Assembly: GCF_029892105.1 (NCBI RefSeq)
Contig: NZ_JARZAJ010000003.1
Coordinates: 1 to 64,000 of the forward strand
Length of the DNA stretch: 64,000 bases
Direction: 5' to 3'
Source: Kitasatospora sp. GP82
Lineage (GTDB): Bacteria > Actinomycetota > Actinomycetes > Streptomycetales > Streptomycetaceae
Shown here: in pieces, positions 26,772 to 36,518 of the stretch
Layout of the letters: each line of letters opens with the position of its first letter
Numbering within the stretch: the stretch's first letter is position 1
The notes under the pieces: model-generated
The model's input: the letters and a program-made list of their open reading frames with translations, nothing else
What the model was told of the DNA's origin: nothing
Databases searched by the model: none
Made by a program: the position numbers and the translations under genes

Positions 26772-27075
26772 GCTTCCCCCCTGGTGCGTCCGACGAAGGT
26801 TGCCCGAACTGCGAGAAGCGAGCGCCGGACACCGACATCCCCCACCAAAGTCCGTGTCGCTCGCGTAGCACCATGCGATCCCCAGGCAGCAAGGTAGTCG
26901 CCCGATCACGCTCCAGGAGGACAAACCGCAAACAATCTCTTCAACTATGTAGCAGTACGGTGGAGATAGCGTTCGCACGAACGCATGTGCGCAGGTCACT
27001 CGAACACCGAATCCGCTGACCAAGACCCCCGATCCATCGCATACTTGGCACGCGCCAGCTGCGAGGAGGGGAACG
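26772..27075. promoter_or_regulatory. Divergent promoter region of the polysaccharide locus
   Basis: 304 bases between the priming transferase (minus) and a GT2 gene (plus), locally AT-richer (AAACAATCTCTTCAACTATG around 26931). It should contain promoters for both directions. A perfect palindrome at 26969-26984 is listed separately. No -35/-10 pair is convincing. Confidence 0.55.
26969..26984. promoter_or_regulatory. Perfect 16-bp palindromic operator candidate
   Basis: GCGTTCG-CA-CGAACGC: 7-bp arms around a two-base centre, about 90 bases before the GT2 start and 200 before the priming transferase. It is a possible binding site for a dimeric regulator of the divergent locus. Confidence 0.45.
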
Positions 27076-27993
27076 ATGAAGCCCGCAAGGGTCGAGGTGA
27101 TCGTGGTCACCTGGAACAGTGCCGAGGTCCTGCCGGGGTTGCTGGACTCCCTCGAACAAGGTTTGAAGGACGTCGACTGGCATCTGACGGTGGCCGACAA
27201 CGCCTCCACCGACGAGAGTCTGACGATCACTCAGAAGATGCTCCCGGACGCCGGCACCGTCCAGACCGGCTACAACGCCGGGTACGCGGCAGCGATCAAC
27301 ACCGCACTGACCGAGATCGAACCCTGCACCGCCGTCCTGGTCCTCAACCCCGACATCCGCCTGGCCCCCGGCTGCGTCGCCGCCATGCTCCCGCACCTCG
27401 GCCGTTCGGGCACCGGCATCGTGGTGCCCCGCCTGCACGGCGAGGGCGGGACGCTCACCCACTCACTGCGCCGCGAACCCGCCCTGCTCCGGGCCCTCGG
27501 CGAGGCCGTCCTGGGCAACCGGCGAGCCGGGCGCTACCCCCGGCTCGGCGAGACCGTCACCGCCGAGGACGCCTACCGCACCGCCAGCACCGCCGACTGG
27601 GCCACCGGCGCGGCCCTGCTGATCTCCTGGGACTGCGTCAGCGCCTGCGGCGCCTGGGACGAGTCGTTCTTCCTCTACTCGGAGGAGACCGAGTACGCCC
27701 TGCGCGCCCGCGACCTCGGCTACCTCACCCGGCTCGCCCCCGAGGCCCACGCCGTCCACCTGGAGGGCGACTCCGAGGTCTCGCCGAGGCTGTGGACCTT
27801 ACTCACCCTCAACAAGGTCCGTCTCTTCCGCCGCCGCCACCGCCTGCCCTCGGCCGCCCTGTTCTGGGCGGCGACACTGCTGCGCGAGAGCTCCCGCGCG
27901 CTGCTCGGCCACCGGCGCAGCCGCCGGGCCGCCGCCGCCCTGCTCAGCCCGAGGCGGCTGCGCACCAGGCCCACCGCGGAAAACCTGGCCTGA
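27076..27993 (+). CDS. GT2-family (rhamnosyltransferase-like) glycosyltransferase
   Basis: 305 residues. VEVIVVTWNSAEVLPGLLDS, LTVADNASTDESLTI, GYNAGYAAAINTAL, AVLVLNPDIRLAPG (DXD equivalent), TADWATGAALLISWDC and ESFFLYSEETEYALRARDLG match the WbbL/rhamnosyltransferase branch of GT2. The C-terminal about 65 residues are basic (RRRHRLPS ... RRSRRAAAA) and may bind the membrane. GAGGAGGGGAACG before the ATG is an excellent ribosome site. The MFS gene starts three bases after its stop, so the two are one operon with the beta-propeller-like gene. Confidence 0.88.
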   Translation: MKPARVEVIVVTWNSAEVLPGLLDSLEQGLKDVDWHLTVADNASTDESLTITQKMLPDAGTVQTGYNAGYAAAINTALTEIEPCTAVLVLNPDIRLAPGCVAAMLPHLGRSGTGIVVPRLHGEGGTLTHSLRREPALLRALGEAVLGNRRAGRYPRLGETVTAEDAYRTASTADWATGAALLISWDCVSACGAWDESFFLYSEETEYALRARDLGYLTRLAPEAHAVHLEGDSEVSPRLWTLLTLNKVRLFRRRHRLPSAALFWAATLLRESSRALLGHRRSRRAAAALLSPRRLRTRPTAENLA

Positions 27994-27996
27994 TCC

Positions 27997-29283
27997 GTGT
28001 ACCTCTCCTCCGGCCGCGCCGCCGACTCCGCCAAGCGGACGGCCCCCGAGCGGGCAGAGGGCACCTCGCCGAGGTTCCGCGCCGGGCGCCGGGTCGCCGC
28101 CAACGTCCTTGCCCTGGGCCTGGTCAGCTTCCTCACCGACATCTCCTCCGAGATGGTCAGCTCGGTACTGCCCCTGTACTACACCTCGGTACTCGGCCTG
28201 ACCATGCTTCAGACCGGTTTCCTGGACGGCCTGTTCAACGGCGCCTCGGTCTTCCTGCGCCTGGCCGGCGCCCACCTCGCCGACCGCTTCCACGCCCGCA
28301 AGCCCGTCGCCCTGGCCGGCTACGCGCTGTCCGCCGTGTGCAAACTGGGTCTGCCCGCCGCCGGCGCCTCGCTGCCGGGCATCAGCACCGTGCTGGCCGT
28401 GGACCGCAGCGGCAAGGGCCTGCGCACCGCCCCGCGCGACGCGCTGATCTCCCTCTCCAGCACCCCCGAGACCCAGGGCCGCGCCTTCGGCGTGCACCGC
28501 ACCCTCGACACCGCAGGCGCCTTCGGCGGCCCGCTGATCGCCTTCGCCGTCCTGTCGGCCGTCGCCACCGCCTACGACGCGGTGTTCATGGCCAGCTTCT
28601 GCGTGGCCGCCGCGGGCGTGCTCGTCCTGCTGCTCTTCGTCCGCGAGCGGAGCGGCCCACCGGCCCAACGCCGGCCCGTCACCCTCGGTGCCGGTCTCGG
28701 GCTGCTGCGCGACCGGTCGTTCGGCCGCACCTGCCTGTGCGTGATGCTGCTGGAGACGGCCACCATCAGCGACGCCTTCGTCTATCTGACGCTCCAGCAC
28801 CAGGACGGCCTCGCCGCCCGCTGGTTCCCGCTGCTGGCCCTCGGCACCGCCGCCCCGTACCTGCTGCTCTCGCTGCCGCTCGGCTCCCTCGCCGACCGGG
28901 TCGGCCCGTGGCGGCTCTTCCTGGCCGGACACGTCTGCTTCCTCGGGGTCCTGGCGCTGCTCGGCTCGTCCCGGGGCGGCCCGGTGGTACTGGGCGCGGT
29001 GCTCGCCCTGCACGGCGTGTTCTACGCGGCCACCGACGCCCCGCTGATGGCCCACGCCGCCGCACTGTTGCCCGTCCACGCGCGCACCTCGGGCTTCGCG
29101 GTACTGCAGAGCCTTCAGGCGCTGGCGATGTTCGCCTCCTCGCTGCTGTTCGGGGTGGCGTACCGCTTCCAGGGCCCGCAGTGGACGCTCCAGGTCTTCG
29201 GCACCGGTCTGCTGGTCTGCCTGGTGGCATCGGCCGTACTGATCCGGGACACCGACAAGCAGACTGCGAAAGAGGCGAAGTGA
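27997..29283 (+). CDS. MFS transporter
   Basis: 428 residues with about 12 hydrophobic helices. VSFLTDISSEMVSSVLPLYY opens helix 1, LAGAHLADRFHARKPVALAG is the loop 2-3 MFS signature, and VDRSGKGLRTAPRDALIS is typical of a subgroup of actinobacterial MFS proteins. LPLGSLADRVGPWRLFLAGH repeats the signature in the second half. Substrate unknown; its position between a glycosyltransferase and an exported sensor-like protein suggests export related to the surface locus. GTG start three bases after the GT2 stop. Confidence 0.85.
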   Translation: MYLSSGRAADSAKRTAPERAEGTSPRFRAGRRVAANVLALGLVSFLTDISSEMVSSVLPLYYTSVLGLTMLQTGFLDGLFNGASVFLRLAGAHLADRFHARKPVALAGYALSAVCKLGLPAAGASLPGISTVLAVDRSGKGLRTAPRDALISLSSTPETQGRAFGVHRTLDTAGAFGGPLIAFAVLSAVATAYDAVFMASFCVAAAGVLVLLLFVRERSGPPAQRRPVTLGAGLGLLRDRSFGRTCLCVMLLETATISDAFVYLTLQHQDGLAARWFPLLALGTAAPYLLLSLPLGSLADRVGPWRLFLAGHVCFLGVLALLGSSRGGPVVLGAVLALHGVFYAATDAPLMAHAAALLPVHARTSGFAVLQSLQALAMFASSLLFGVAYRFQGPQWTLQVFGTGLLVCLVASAVLIRDTDKQTAKEAK

Positions 29284-30359
29284 CGGTCACTCGGACACCC
29301 CCGCCCGGCGCCCCCGGCGAGGACGCGCCCGTGTTCACCAGGGGCCGGGTGATCGTCTTCGCGCTCGCCCTGGCCCTGCTCGCCGCGCTCGGCATCGGCT
29401 ACGGCATGCACGCCGCCCACCGCACCGACCGCGCCCTCCACCAGGGTTCGGGCGCACCGCCCGCCGCCGACGAACTCGACCTCACCGGCGCACACGGCAG
29501 ACTGCTCTTCCGCGACACCGAACCGGGCCCCGGTTTCGGCTTCCTGGCCACCGTCGACCGCGGCGACTCCACCGGCCCGCGCACCGTGGGGAAGACCCCC
29601 TGCGAGCGCGTCTACGCCGCCGCGGGCACGGTCGTCTGCCTCACCACCGAGTACGGCGCGATCCCCAGCCACCACGTCAGGATCCTGGACGCCACCCTGC
29701 GCGAGACCCGCAGGATCGACCTCGGCGCGGGCGCGCCCAACCGCGCCCGGATCTCGGCCGACGGCCGGATGGCCTCCTGGACGGTCTTCACCTCGGGCGA
29801 CTCCTACGCCGCCAACTCCTTCGCCACCCGCACCTCCATCCTGGACGTCCGCACCGGCGCCCTGACGGCGACCCTGGAGGACTTCGCCCTGCGCAAGGAC
29901 GGCAAGGTGTACCTACCGGTGGACCGCAACTTCTGGGGCGTCACCTTCACCTCCGACGACAACGCCTTCTACGCCACCATGTCCCCGGTCAGCACCGGCA
30001 GGACCTACCTGGTCAAGGGCGACCTCGCCCAGCGCTCCATGACGGTCGTCCGGGAGAACGTCGAGTGCCCCTCGCTCTCCCCCGACGGCACCCGGATCGC
30101 CTTCAAGAAGCGGATCTCCAGCGACCCCGTCCGGCCCTGGCGGCTGTACGTCCTCGACCTGGCCGGCGGCAAGGAGACCGAACTCGCCGAAACCCACAGC
30201 GTGGACGACCAGGCCGCCTGGCTGGACGACTCCACCCTCGCCTACGCCCTCCCGGCCCCCGGCGGCACCAGCTCCGACCTGTGGACCGTCCCCGCCGACG
30301 GCACCGGCACCCCCGAGCTCCTGCTGCACGGCGGCTTCTCCCCCGCCCCGCTGCCCTGA
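29280..30359 (+). CDS. Membrane-anchored TolB/WD40-like beta-propeller protein
   Basis: 359 residues. A short N-terminal tail, one transmembrane helix (about residues 25-45, VIVFALALALLAALGIGYGM), then an extracytoplasmic domain with repeated propeller-like blades: GRLLFRDTEPGPGFGF, RARISADGRMASWTVF, VTFTSDDNAFYATMSP, CPSLSPDGTRIAFKKR and DQAAWLDDSTLAYALP. SPDG and TSDD turns are typical of WD40-like TolB repeats. The GTG start overlaps the MFS stop (GTGA). The ligand is unknown; it may bind surface glycan or peptides. Third gene of the operon; tandem repeats follow the stop. Confidence 0.75.
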   Translation: MTVTRTPPPGAPGEDAPVFTRGRVIVFALALALLAALGIGYGMHAAHRTDRALHQGSGAPPAADELDLTGAHGRLLFRDTEPGPGFGFLATVDRGDSTGPRTVGKTPCERVYAAAGTVVCLTTEYGAIPSHHVRILDATLRETRRIDLGAGAPNRARISADGRMASWTVFTSGDSYAANSFATRTSILDVRTGALTATLEDFALRKDGKVYLPVDRNFWGVTFTSDDNAFYATMSPVSTGRTYLVKGDLAQRSMTVVRENVECPSLSPDGTRIAFKKRISSDPVRPWRLYVLDLAGGKETELAETHSVDDQAAWLDDSTLAYALPAPGGTSSDLWTVPADGTGTPELLLHGGFSPAPLP

Positions 30360-30372
30360 CCTGCGCCCGGCC

Positions 30373-30436
30373 GGCCGGTCGGCCGGTCGGCCGGTCGGCC
30401 GGTCGGCCGGTCGGCCGGTCGGCCGGTCGGCCGGTC
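30373..30436. repeat. Tandem octamer array, eight perfect copies
   Basis: GGCCGGTC is repeated eight times without error, flanked by GGCC on the left and a GGCCGGTT variant on the right. It starts 14 bases after the propeller gene stop. Being self-complementary in part (GGCCGG/CCGGCC) it could fold in RNA and stop transcription, and copy number should be prone to slippage. Confidence 0.9.
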
Positions 30437-30440
30437 GGCC

Positions 30441-30488
30441 GGTTGGCGAGCTGGCCGGCCGGGCGGTTGGCGAGCTGGCCGGCCGGGC
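30441..30488. repeat. 24-bp tandem duplication
   Basis: A 24-base unit beginning GGTTGGCGAGCTGGCC occurs twice in a row (30441-30464, 30465-30488), directly after the octamer array and ending at the stop of the DUF1876 gene. Confidence 0.85.
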
Positions 30489-30491
30489 GGC

Positions 30492-30755
30492 TCAGTAGAT
30501 CAGGTAGCCGGGCCGGTGACCCTCGTCGGCGATCTCACCGTCCGCCTGGGCCCTCAGCCGATGGGACAGGTCCTCCAGCGCGCGCGCGGCCGCGAGCTCC
30601 TCGCCGATCCTGGCCAGCGGGCGGTCGTCCACACTGCGGGTCGACTCGCCGTGTCCGCGCAGGCCCGGCGCCCGCGCCCCGATCAGAGACGCTTCGCATA
30701 CGGTGTGCACACCGTCCTCGTCAAAGCTCAGCTGCACATCCCATTGATTCTGCAT
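30492..30755 (-). CDS. DUF1876 family small protein
   Basis: 87 residues. WDVQLSFDEDGVHTVCEASL, LRGHGESTRS, DDRPLARIGEELAAARALED and LSHRL match the actinobacterial DUF1876 family, a small alpha/beta (dsRBD-like) fold of unknown role often found near stress or regulatory genes. GGAGG lies six bases before the ATG. The last residues (HRPGYLIY) and stop fall at the edge of a tandem repeat, which may have replaced the original 3' flank. Confidence 0.8.
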   Translation of the reverse strand: MQNQWDVQLSFDEDGVHTVCEASLIGARAPGLRGHGESTRSVDDRPLARIGEELAAARALEDLSHRLRAQADGEIADEGHRPGYLIY

Positions 30756-31179
30756 GGCCGACCTCCAGAGCCGTTCACCCCCCGTTGCTCCCGCTCAACC
30801 ACCAGCGTGCGCCTGGCCCCCACCAGCCGCAAGACCGGCCGTGACGTGGGGAGGAGATCCCGGCCGCACCCCACGGAACCGGTGGCTGGCCGATATCCGA
30901 CGTACCGCCAGAAACCTTTCTGATCGGGTATCCGTCCGCGAATACCCGTGTCGAGGCCCTCCGGGGAGGCCGGACTCTGCTCGGCCGCCAGATGCGCCCC
31001 GGTTGCCATGGCTCCCAGCATCCCCGATCGCCGACGGCCGGGGATCGTGCCCGGAGACGGTCCGGCTTCCCCCCGCGGGTGAGCGGCTCTCGACGCTCCT
31101 CGGCCGCCTGCGAGTGCCCTCCGCCGCCCGGGGCAGGAGAATGGGTACGAGGTGACCTCCCCGGGGAGGGAGAACTGAA
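30756..31179. promoter_or_regulatory. Divergent regulatory region upstream of the second dnaK
   Basis: 424 bases between the DUF1876 gene and dnaK. I looked for a HAIR element (CTTGAGT-N7-ACTCAAG), which would indicate HspR control, and for CIRCE, and see neither. GGGTAT (30926-30931) and ATACCC (30942-30947) form a spaced inverted repeat that could be an operator. A palindrome touching the ribosome site is listed separately. Confidence 0.45.
31156..31169 (+). promoter_or_regulatory. Palindrome overlapping the dnaK Shine-Dalgarno region
   Basis: CCTCCCCGGGGAGG is a perfect 14-bp palindrome, and its right arm runs into the ribosome site (GGGAGGGAGA) that ends eight bases before the ATG. As RNA it can fold as a 5-bp stem with a CCGG loop, hiding part of the ribosome site. 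A temperature-sensitive role is only a hypothesis. Confidence 0.4.
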
Positions 31180-33065
<1,886 letters not shown>

Positions 33066-33066
<1 letters not shown>

Positions 33067-33647
33067 TGAACGAGCCCCACAATCACGACCGTTCCTCGGA
33101 ACTGGTCCGGTGCGGCCATCGCCGTCCCACCGAGCCGGACACCTCCCCCACGGACACCTCCCCCACGGTCACCGCAACCGCCGAGAAGCCCTCGACGCCC
33201 GCCGAACTGGAGGCCCTGCTCACCGAGCGGACGGCCGATCTCCAGCGGGTCCAGGCCGACTTCGAGAACTACCGCAAGCGGGTGCGCCGGGACCGGCTCG
33301 CCATCCGGGAGATCGCGGTGGCGAACGTCCTGCTCGGTCTGCTGCCGGTGCTCGACGCCCTCGACCGGGCCCGCGAGTACGGCGAGCTCACCGGCGGCTT
33401 CGGCGCCGTGGCCGACGAGCTGACCGAACACCTCACCGCACTCGGCCTGCTCCCCTTCGGTGAACCGGGCGACCCCTTCGACCCGACCCGGCACGAGGCC
33501 CTCGTCTACTCCCACTCCCCCGACGTCGACGTGGCCGTCCCCACCTGCACCGTCGTCCACCGGCCCGGCTACCGCGTCGGCGTCCACCTGCTGCGCCCGG
33601 CCCAGGTCACCGTCACCGCACCGGGACCCGACCCGGCCCCCGGGTAA
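33066..33647 (+). CDS. grpE: Nucleotide exchange factor GrpE (divergent)
   Basis: 193 residues. Low-complexity N-terminus with a duplicated TSPTDTSPT stretch, then the long helix ELEALLTERTADLQRVQADF ending ENYRKRVRRDR, the GrpE dimer helix, and a beta domain with FDPTRHEALVYSHSPDV, VVHRPGYRVG and LLRPAQVTV. It should exchange nucleotide on the adjacent DnaK. The ATG overlaps the dnaK stop (TGATG), which indicates translational coupling and a dedicated pair. The core NYRKR and HEA residues are kept, but the sequence is shorter and more divergent than a housekeeping GrpE. Confidence 0.88.
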
Positions 33648-33665
33648 CCGGCCGGGCCCGGCCGG
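33648..33665 (+). terminator. GC palindrome directly after grpE
   Basis: CCGGCCGGGCCCGGCCGG is a perfect 18-bp palindrome beginning at the base after the TAA stop. It can fold as a 6-bp GC stem with a six-base loop; there is no T-run. Confidence 0.5.
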
Positions 33666-33811
33666 GCGTGCGGGCAGCCTGCGGAACAAATCACCCCGCC
33701 GGGACGGAATCGGCGGCAGGGCGATTGCCGGATGACCTGGCCAGGGTCCGTCCAGCCGGTTCTTCCGCGGACGGTGGCGGAGAGGTCGGCCCGTCTGTCG
33801 GGCCCTCCGGG

Positions 33812-33817
33812 TAGCCT
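33812..33817 (+). promoter_or_regulatory. TAGCCT -10-like hexamer before the DUF2797 gene
   Basis: TAGCCT lies 28 bases before the GTG start at 33846, consistent with a short leader. The same hexamer occurs before the glycosyltransferase at 5570. Confidence 0.35.
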
Positions 33818-33845
33818 GGCGGATTGGGACGCTGAGGGGATTCTG

Positions 33846-34760
33846 GTGACGCAGGCAGCGGGATGGACGGCCAACGGCTTGCACTGGCACGGCGGCCGTC
33901 CGTACCTGAGCGCGCGCAACGGCGAGCGCGAGCACGAACGACAGGTCGCCCCCGGCGATCGGATCGGCTGGCTGCTCACCGGGCCCCGCCGCTGCACCGG
34001 CGTGCTGCTGCCCGGCGAGCCGCAGCGCCGCCCCTGCCCGCACCGGGCCGCCATCGACCCGCACGGCGCCGCCGTCCAGTGCGCGGCCTGCCAGAGCGCC
34101 GACCGGGGCCTCGCCCTGGCCCGCGACCAGATCCTGGACGACGGCCGCACCTACCGCCTCTACCTCGCCTGGCTCGGCACCGGCCTCCTCAAGGTCGGCC
34201 TCACCGCCGAACAGCGCGGCCACAGCCGCCTGCTGGAACAGGGTGCACTCGCCTTCACCTTTCTCGCGCGAGGCCCGCTGCCGGGCGTCCGCCGCGCCGA
34301 ACTGACGGTCTCCGGCGCGGGGTTGGCCCGCGAGAGGTTCCGCATCCGGGCGAAGACCGAGGGCTGGTGGCACCTGCCCGACGCCGGGCAGCGCCGCCAC
34401 GAGCTGGCCGAGGCACGCGACGAGGCGCTGCGCCTGCTGGCCGACCACCATCGCATCGAGCACCTCGCGGACGGTGAAGTCACCGACCACGTCGAGCTGT
34501 TCGGGCTCGCGGACGGTGCACCCGCCGAGTACCGCGAGGTCACCGGGCTGTCGGACGGCGCGGTGCTCGCCGGGACACTGCGCCGTCCGATCGGCCGCCA
34601 GCTGTTCGTCGAGCAGGGCGAGGGCCCACCGCTACTGCTGGACACCCGGCGGCTGGCCGGCTGGACACTGTCCGCCACCGACCGGCCCCCGGGCGCGGGC
34701 GTCGAACTCCACCTCCGCAGACGGCCCGAGGCGCCGAGTACCCAGGATGCCCTGTTCTAG
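33846..34760 (+). CDS. DUF2797 family protein
   Basis: 304 residues. CTGVLLPGEPQRRPCPHRAA and VQCAACQSAD form a cysteine/histidine zinc-binding group (C-x11-CPH ... C-x2-C) at the start of the family domain, followed by YRLYLAWLGTGLLKVGLTAE and RGHSRLLEQGALAFTFLARG, which are reminiscent of GIY-YIG-type folds. Function unknown; probably cytoplasmic and nucleic-acid related. The GTG has GAGGGG six bases upstream and a -10-like TAGCCT at 33812; an in-frame start at 33732 lacks these. It ends nine bases from the convergent adenine deaminase gene. Confidence 0.8.
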   Translation: MTQAAGWTANGLHWHGGRPYLSARNGEREHERQVAPGDRIGWLLTGPRRCTGVLLPGEPQRRPCPHRAAIDPHGAAVQCAACQSADRGLALARDQILDDGRTYRLYLAWLGTGLLKVGLTAEQRGHSRLLEQGALAFTFLARGPLPGVRRAELTVSGAGLARERFRIRAKTEGWWHLPDAGQRRHELAEARDEALRLLADHHRIEHLADGEVTDHVELFGLADGAPAEYREVTGLSDGAVLAGTLRRPIGRQLFVEQGEGPPLLLDTRRLAGWTLSATDRPPGAGVELHLRRRPEAPSTQDALF

Positions 34761-34769
34761 GCGGAGAGG

Positions 34770-35783
34770 TCAGCCGATCACGCCCTCGGTCACGTAGCTC
34801 GGGAAGCGGTACGCGTCCACCTCGGCGAGGTACCGGGCCCGGGTCGGCTCGTCCAGGAAGGACGCCTCGAAGGAGTTGCGGGCCAGCGTGCGCACCTGCT
34901 GCTCGTCGAGGCCGAGGACGGCGGCGACCTCGGTGAGGTTCTGATCGACGTAACCGCCGAAGTAGGCCGGGTCGTCGGAGTTGACGGTCGCCACCAGACC
35001 GGCGTCGAGCATCTGCCGCAGCGGATGGTCGGCGAGGGTGTCGATACAGCGCAGCCGCACGTTGGAGAACGGGCAGAGGGTCAGCGGAATCCGCTCCCGG
35101 GCGAGGCGCTCGACCAGCTCCGGGTCCTCCAGTGCACGCAGACCGTGGTCGATCCGCTCCACCTTCAGCAGGTCCAGTGCCTCCCGGACGTAGGAGGCGG
35201 GCCCCTCCTCGCCCGCGTGGGCGACGGCGCGCAGGCCCAGCTCACGAGCCCGGTCGTAGACGGCGGTGAACTTGGAGGGCGGGTTGCCCACCTCGGCGGA
35301 GTCGAGACCGACGGCGGTGATCCGGTCCAGGTAGGGCCGGGCCGACTCCAGCGTGGCCAGGGCCGACTCCGCCGGCTGGTCCCGCAGGAAGCACAGGATC
35401 AGCCGGGTGGTGATGCCGTACCGGGCCTCGCTGCGCTCCAGCGCGGCGGTCAGCCCGGTGACGACGGTCCCGATCGGGACACCCCGGGCGGCATGCGCCT
35501 GCGGGTCGAAGAAGATCTCGGCATGCCGCACGCCCTGGGCCTGAGCGCGAGCCAGGTAGGCGTCGGCCAGGTCGGTAAAGTCCTGCGCGGTCCGCAGTAC
35601 GTCCATCAGCCGGTAGTAGAGGTCGAGGAAGGACTGCAGGTCGTCGAAGCGGTAGGCCGCCCGCAGATCGGCCACGTCCGCGAACGGCAGCGTGACGGCG
35701 TTGCGCTCGGCCAGGACGAACGTCAGTTCCGGCTCCAACGTGCCTTCGATGTGCAGGTGCAGCTCAGCTTTGGGTATCGGCAT
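34770..35783 (-). CDS. Adenosine-deaminase-fold enzyme, probably adenine deaminase
   Basis: 337 residues. Metal and catalytic motifs of the amidohydrolase ADA family: ELHLHIEGTLEPELTF, RHAEIFFDPQAH, VAHAGEEGPASY (His-Ala-Gly-Glu-Glu), RIDHGLRAL, LTLCPFSNVRL and VATVNSDDPAYFGGY. The NSDDPAYFGGY ending and PFSNVRL are features I associate with the adenine-deaminase subgroup rather than adenosine deaminases (SLNTDDP). It should convert adenine to hypoxanthine in purine salvage. Monocistronic. Substrate assignment is inference from these short motifs. Confidence 0.85.
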   Translation of the reverse strand: MPIPKAELHLHIEGTLEPELTFVLAERNAVTLPFADVADLRAAYRFDDLQSFLDLYYRLMDVLRTAQDFTDLADAYLARAQAQGVRHAEIFFDPQAHAARGVPIGTVVTGLTAALERSEARYGITTRLILCFLRDQPAESALATLESARPYLDRITAVGLDSAEVGNPPSKFTAVYDRARELGLRAVAHAGEEGPASYVREALDLLKVERIDHGLRALEDPELVERLARERIPLTLCPFSNVRLRCIDTLADHPLRQMLDAGLVATVNSDDPAYFGGYVDQNLTEVAAVLGLDEQQVRTLARNSFEASFLDEPTRARYLAEVDAYRFPSYVTEGVIG

Positions 35784-35884
35784 CAGGCAATCCTACGGAG
35801 TCTCCCTTCCGGAAATACCTGAGCAGTCAGTTACTGTTGTGTCAGGCAAAGCACCTGAGCCCCACATCAAGGCAGGTTTCCCCG

Positions 35885-36493
35885 ATGCAGCTCGTCTACG
35901 TCCTCGACTCCTACTGCGGCTGGTCGTACGGCTTCGCCCGCACCATGGCCACCGTGGCCGACCGCCACCCCGAGCTGCCCGTCGAGGTGGTCTCCGGCGG
36001 CCTGTTCACCGGCGGCCGCCGAGTGCCGATCCGCGAGTTCGGCTACGTCCAGGGCGCGAACGCCCGGATAGCCGAGCTGACCGGGGTCGAGTTCGGCGAG
36101 GCGTACGAGCGGCTGATCGCCGACGGCTCGTTCGTGATGGACTCCGAGGACGCCGCCCGCGGCCTGGCCGCGCTGCGCGAGGCGGCGCCCACCCGGGCCG
36201 CCGAGCTGGCAGCCGCCCTCCAGGAGGCGTTCTACCGCGACGGCCTGAGCCTCTCCGAGCCCGCCACCTACCGGAAGGTCGCCGAGGAGGCCGGGCTGGA
36301 CGCCGACGCGGTCCTCCGCGCCTTCGACTCCCCTGCCGCCAAGGCCGCCGCCACCGCCGACTTCCGCCGCGCCGCCCAGCTCGGCGTCGAAGGCTTCCCC
36401 ACCCTGCTGGCCGTGGACGGCCGCCGGGCCGCCGTCCTGGCCGTGGGCCATGCCACCCCAGCCGAGGTGGACCGCCGCCTCGCCGCCCTGTGA
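35885..36493 (+). CDS. DsbA-family (FrnE-like) oxidoreductase-fold protein
   Basis: 202 residues. LVYVLDSYCGWSYGFARTMA places one Cys where DsbA/FrnE proteins have CxxC; here it is C-G-W-S, so a classical disulfide cannot form. A helical insertion with FYRDGLSLSEPATYRKVAEE and a cis-proline-type region GVEGFPTLLAVDG complete the thioredoxin fold. It lacks a signal peptide and is cytoplasmic. Its role may be glutathione- or mycothiol-linked transferase-like; not proven. Start ATG preceded by AAGGCAGG; a TTG at 35837 is rejected. First gene of a group with an MBL-fold protein, a SnoaL-like protein and a MarR regulator. Confidence 0.78.
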   Translation: MQLVYVLDSYCGWSYGFARTMATVADRHPELPVEVVSGGLFTGGRRVPIREFGYVQGANARIAELTGVEFGEAYERLIADGSFVMDSEDAARGLAALREAAPTRAAELAAALQEAFYRDGLSLSEPATYRKVAEEAGLDADAVLRAFDSPAAKAAATADFRRAAQLGVEGFPTLLAVDGRRAAVLAVGHATPAEVDRRLAAL

Positions 36494-36518
36494 CCGCACC
36501 CTGCTGAGGAGATTCCCG

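Noticed and set aside
26985-30359. A continuous 1124-codon plus-strand frame
   Set aside because: Its first two thirds are out of frame with the GT2 and MFS genes; only the last 360 codons (from 29280) are a real protein.
30756-31179. HspR (HAIR) or CIRCE operator upstream of dnaK
   Set aside because: Neither CTTGAGT-N7-ACTCAAG nor TTAGCACTC-N9-GAGTGCTAA could be found.
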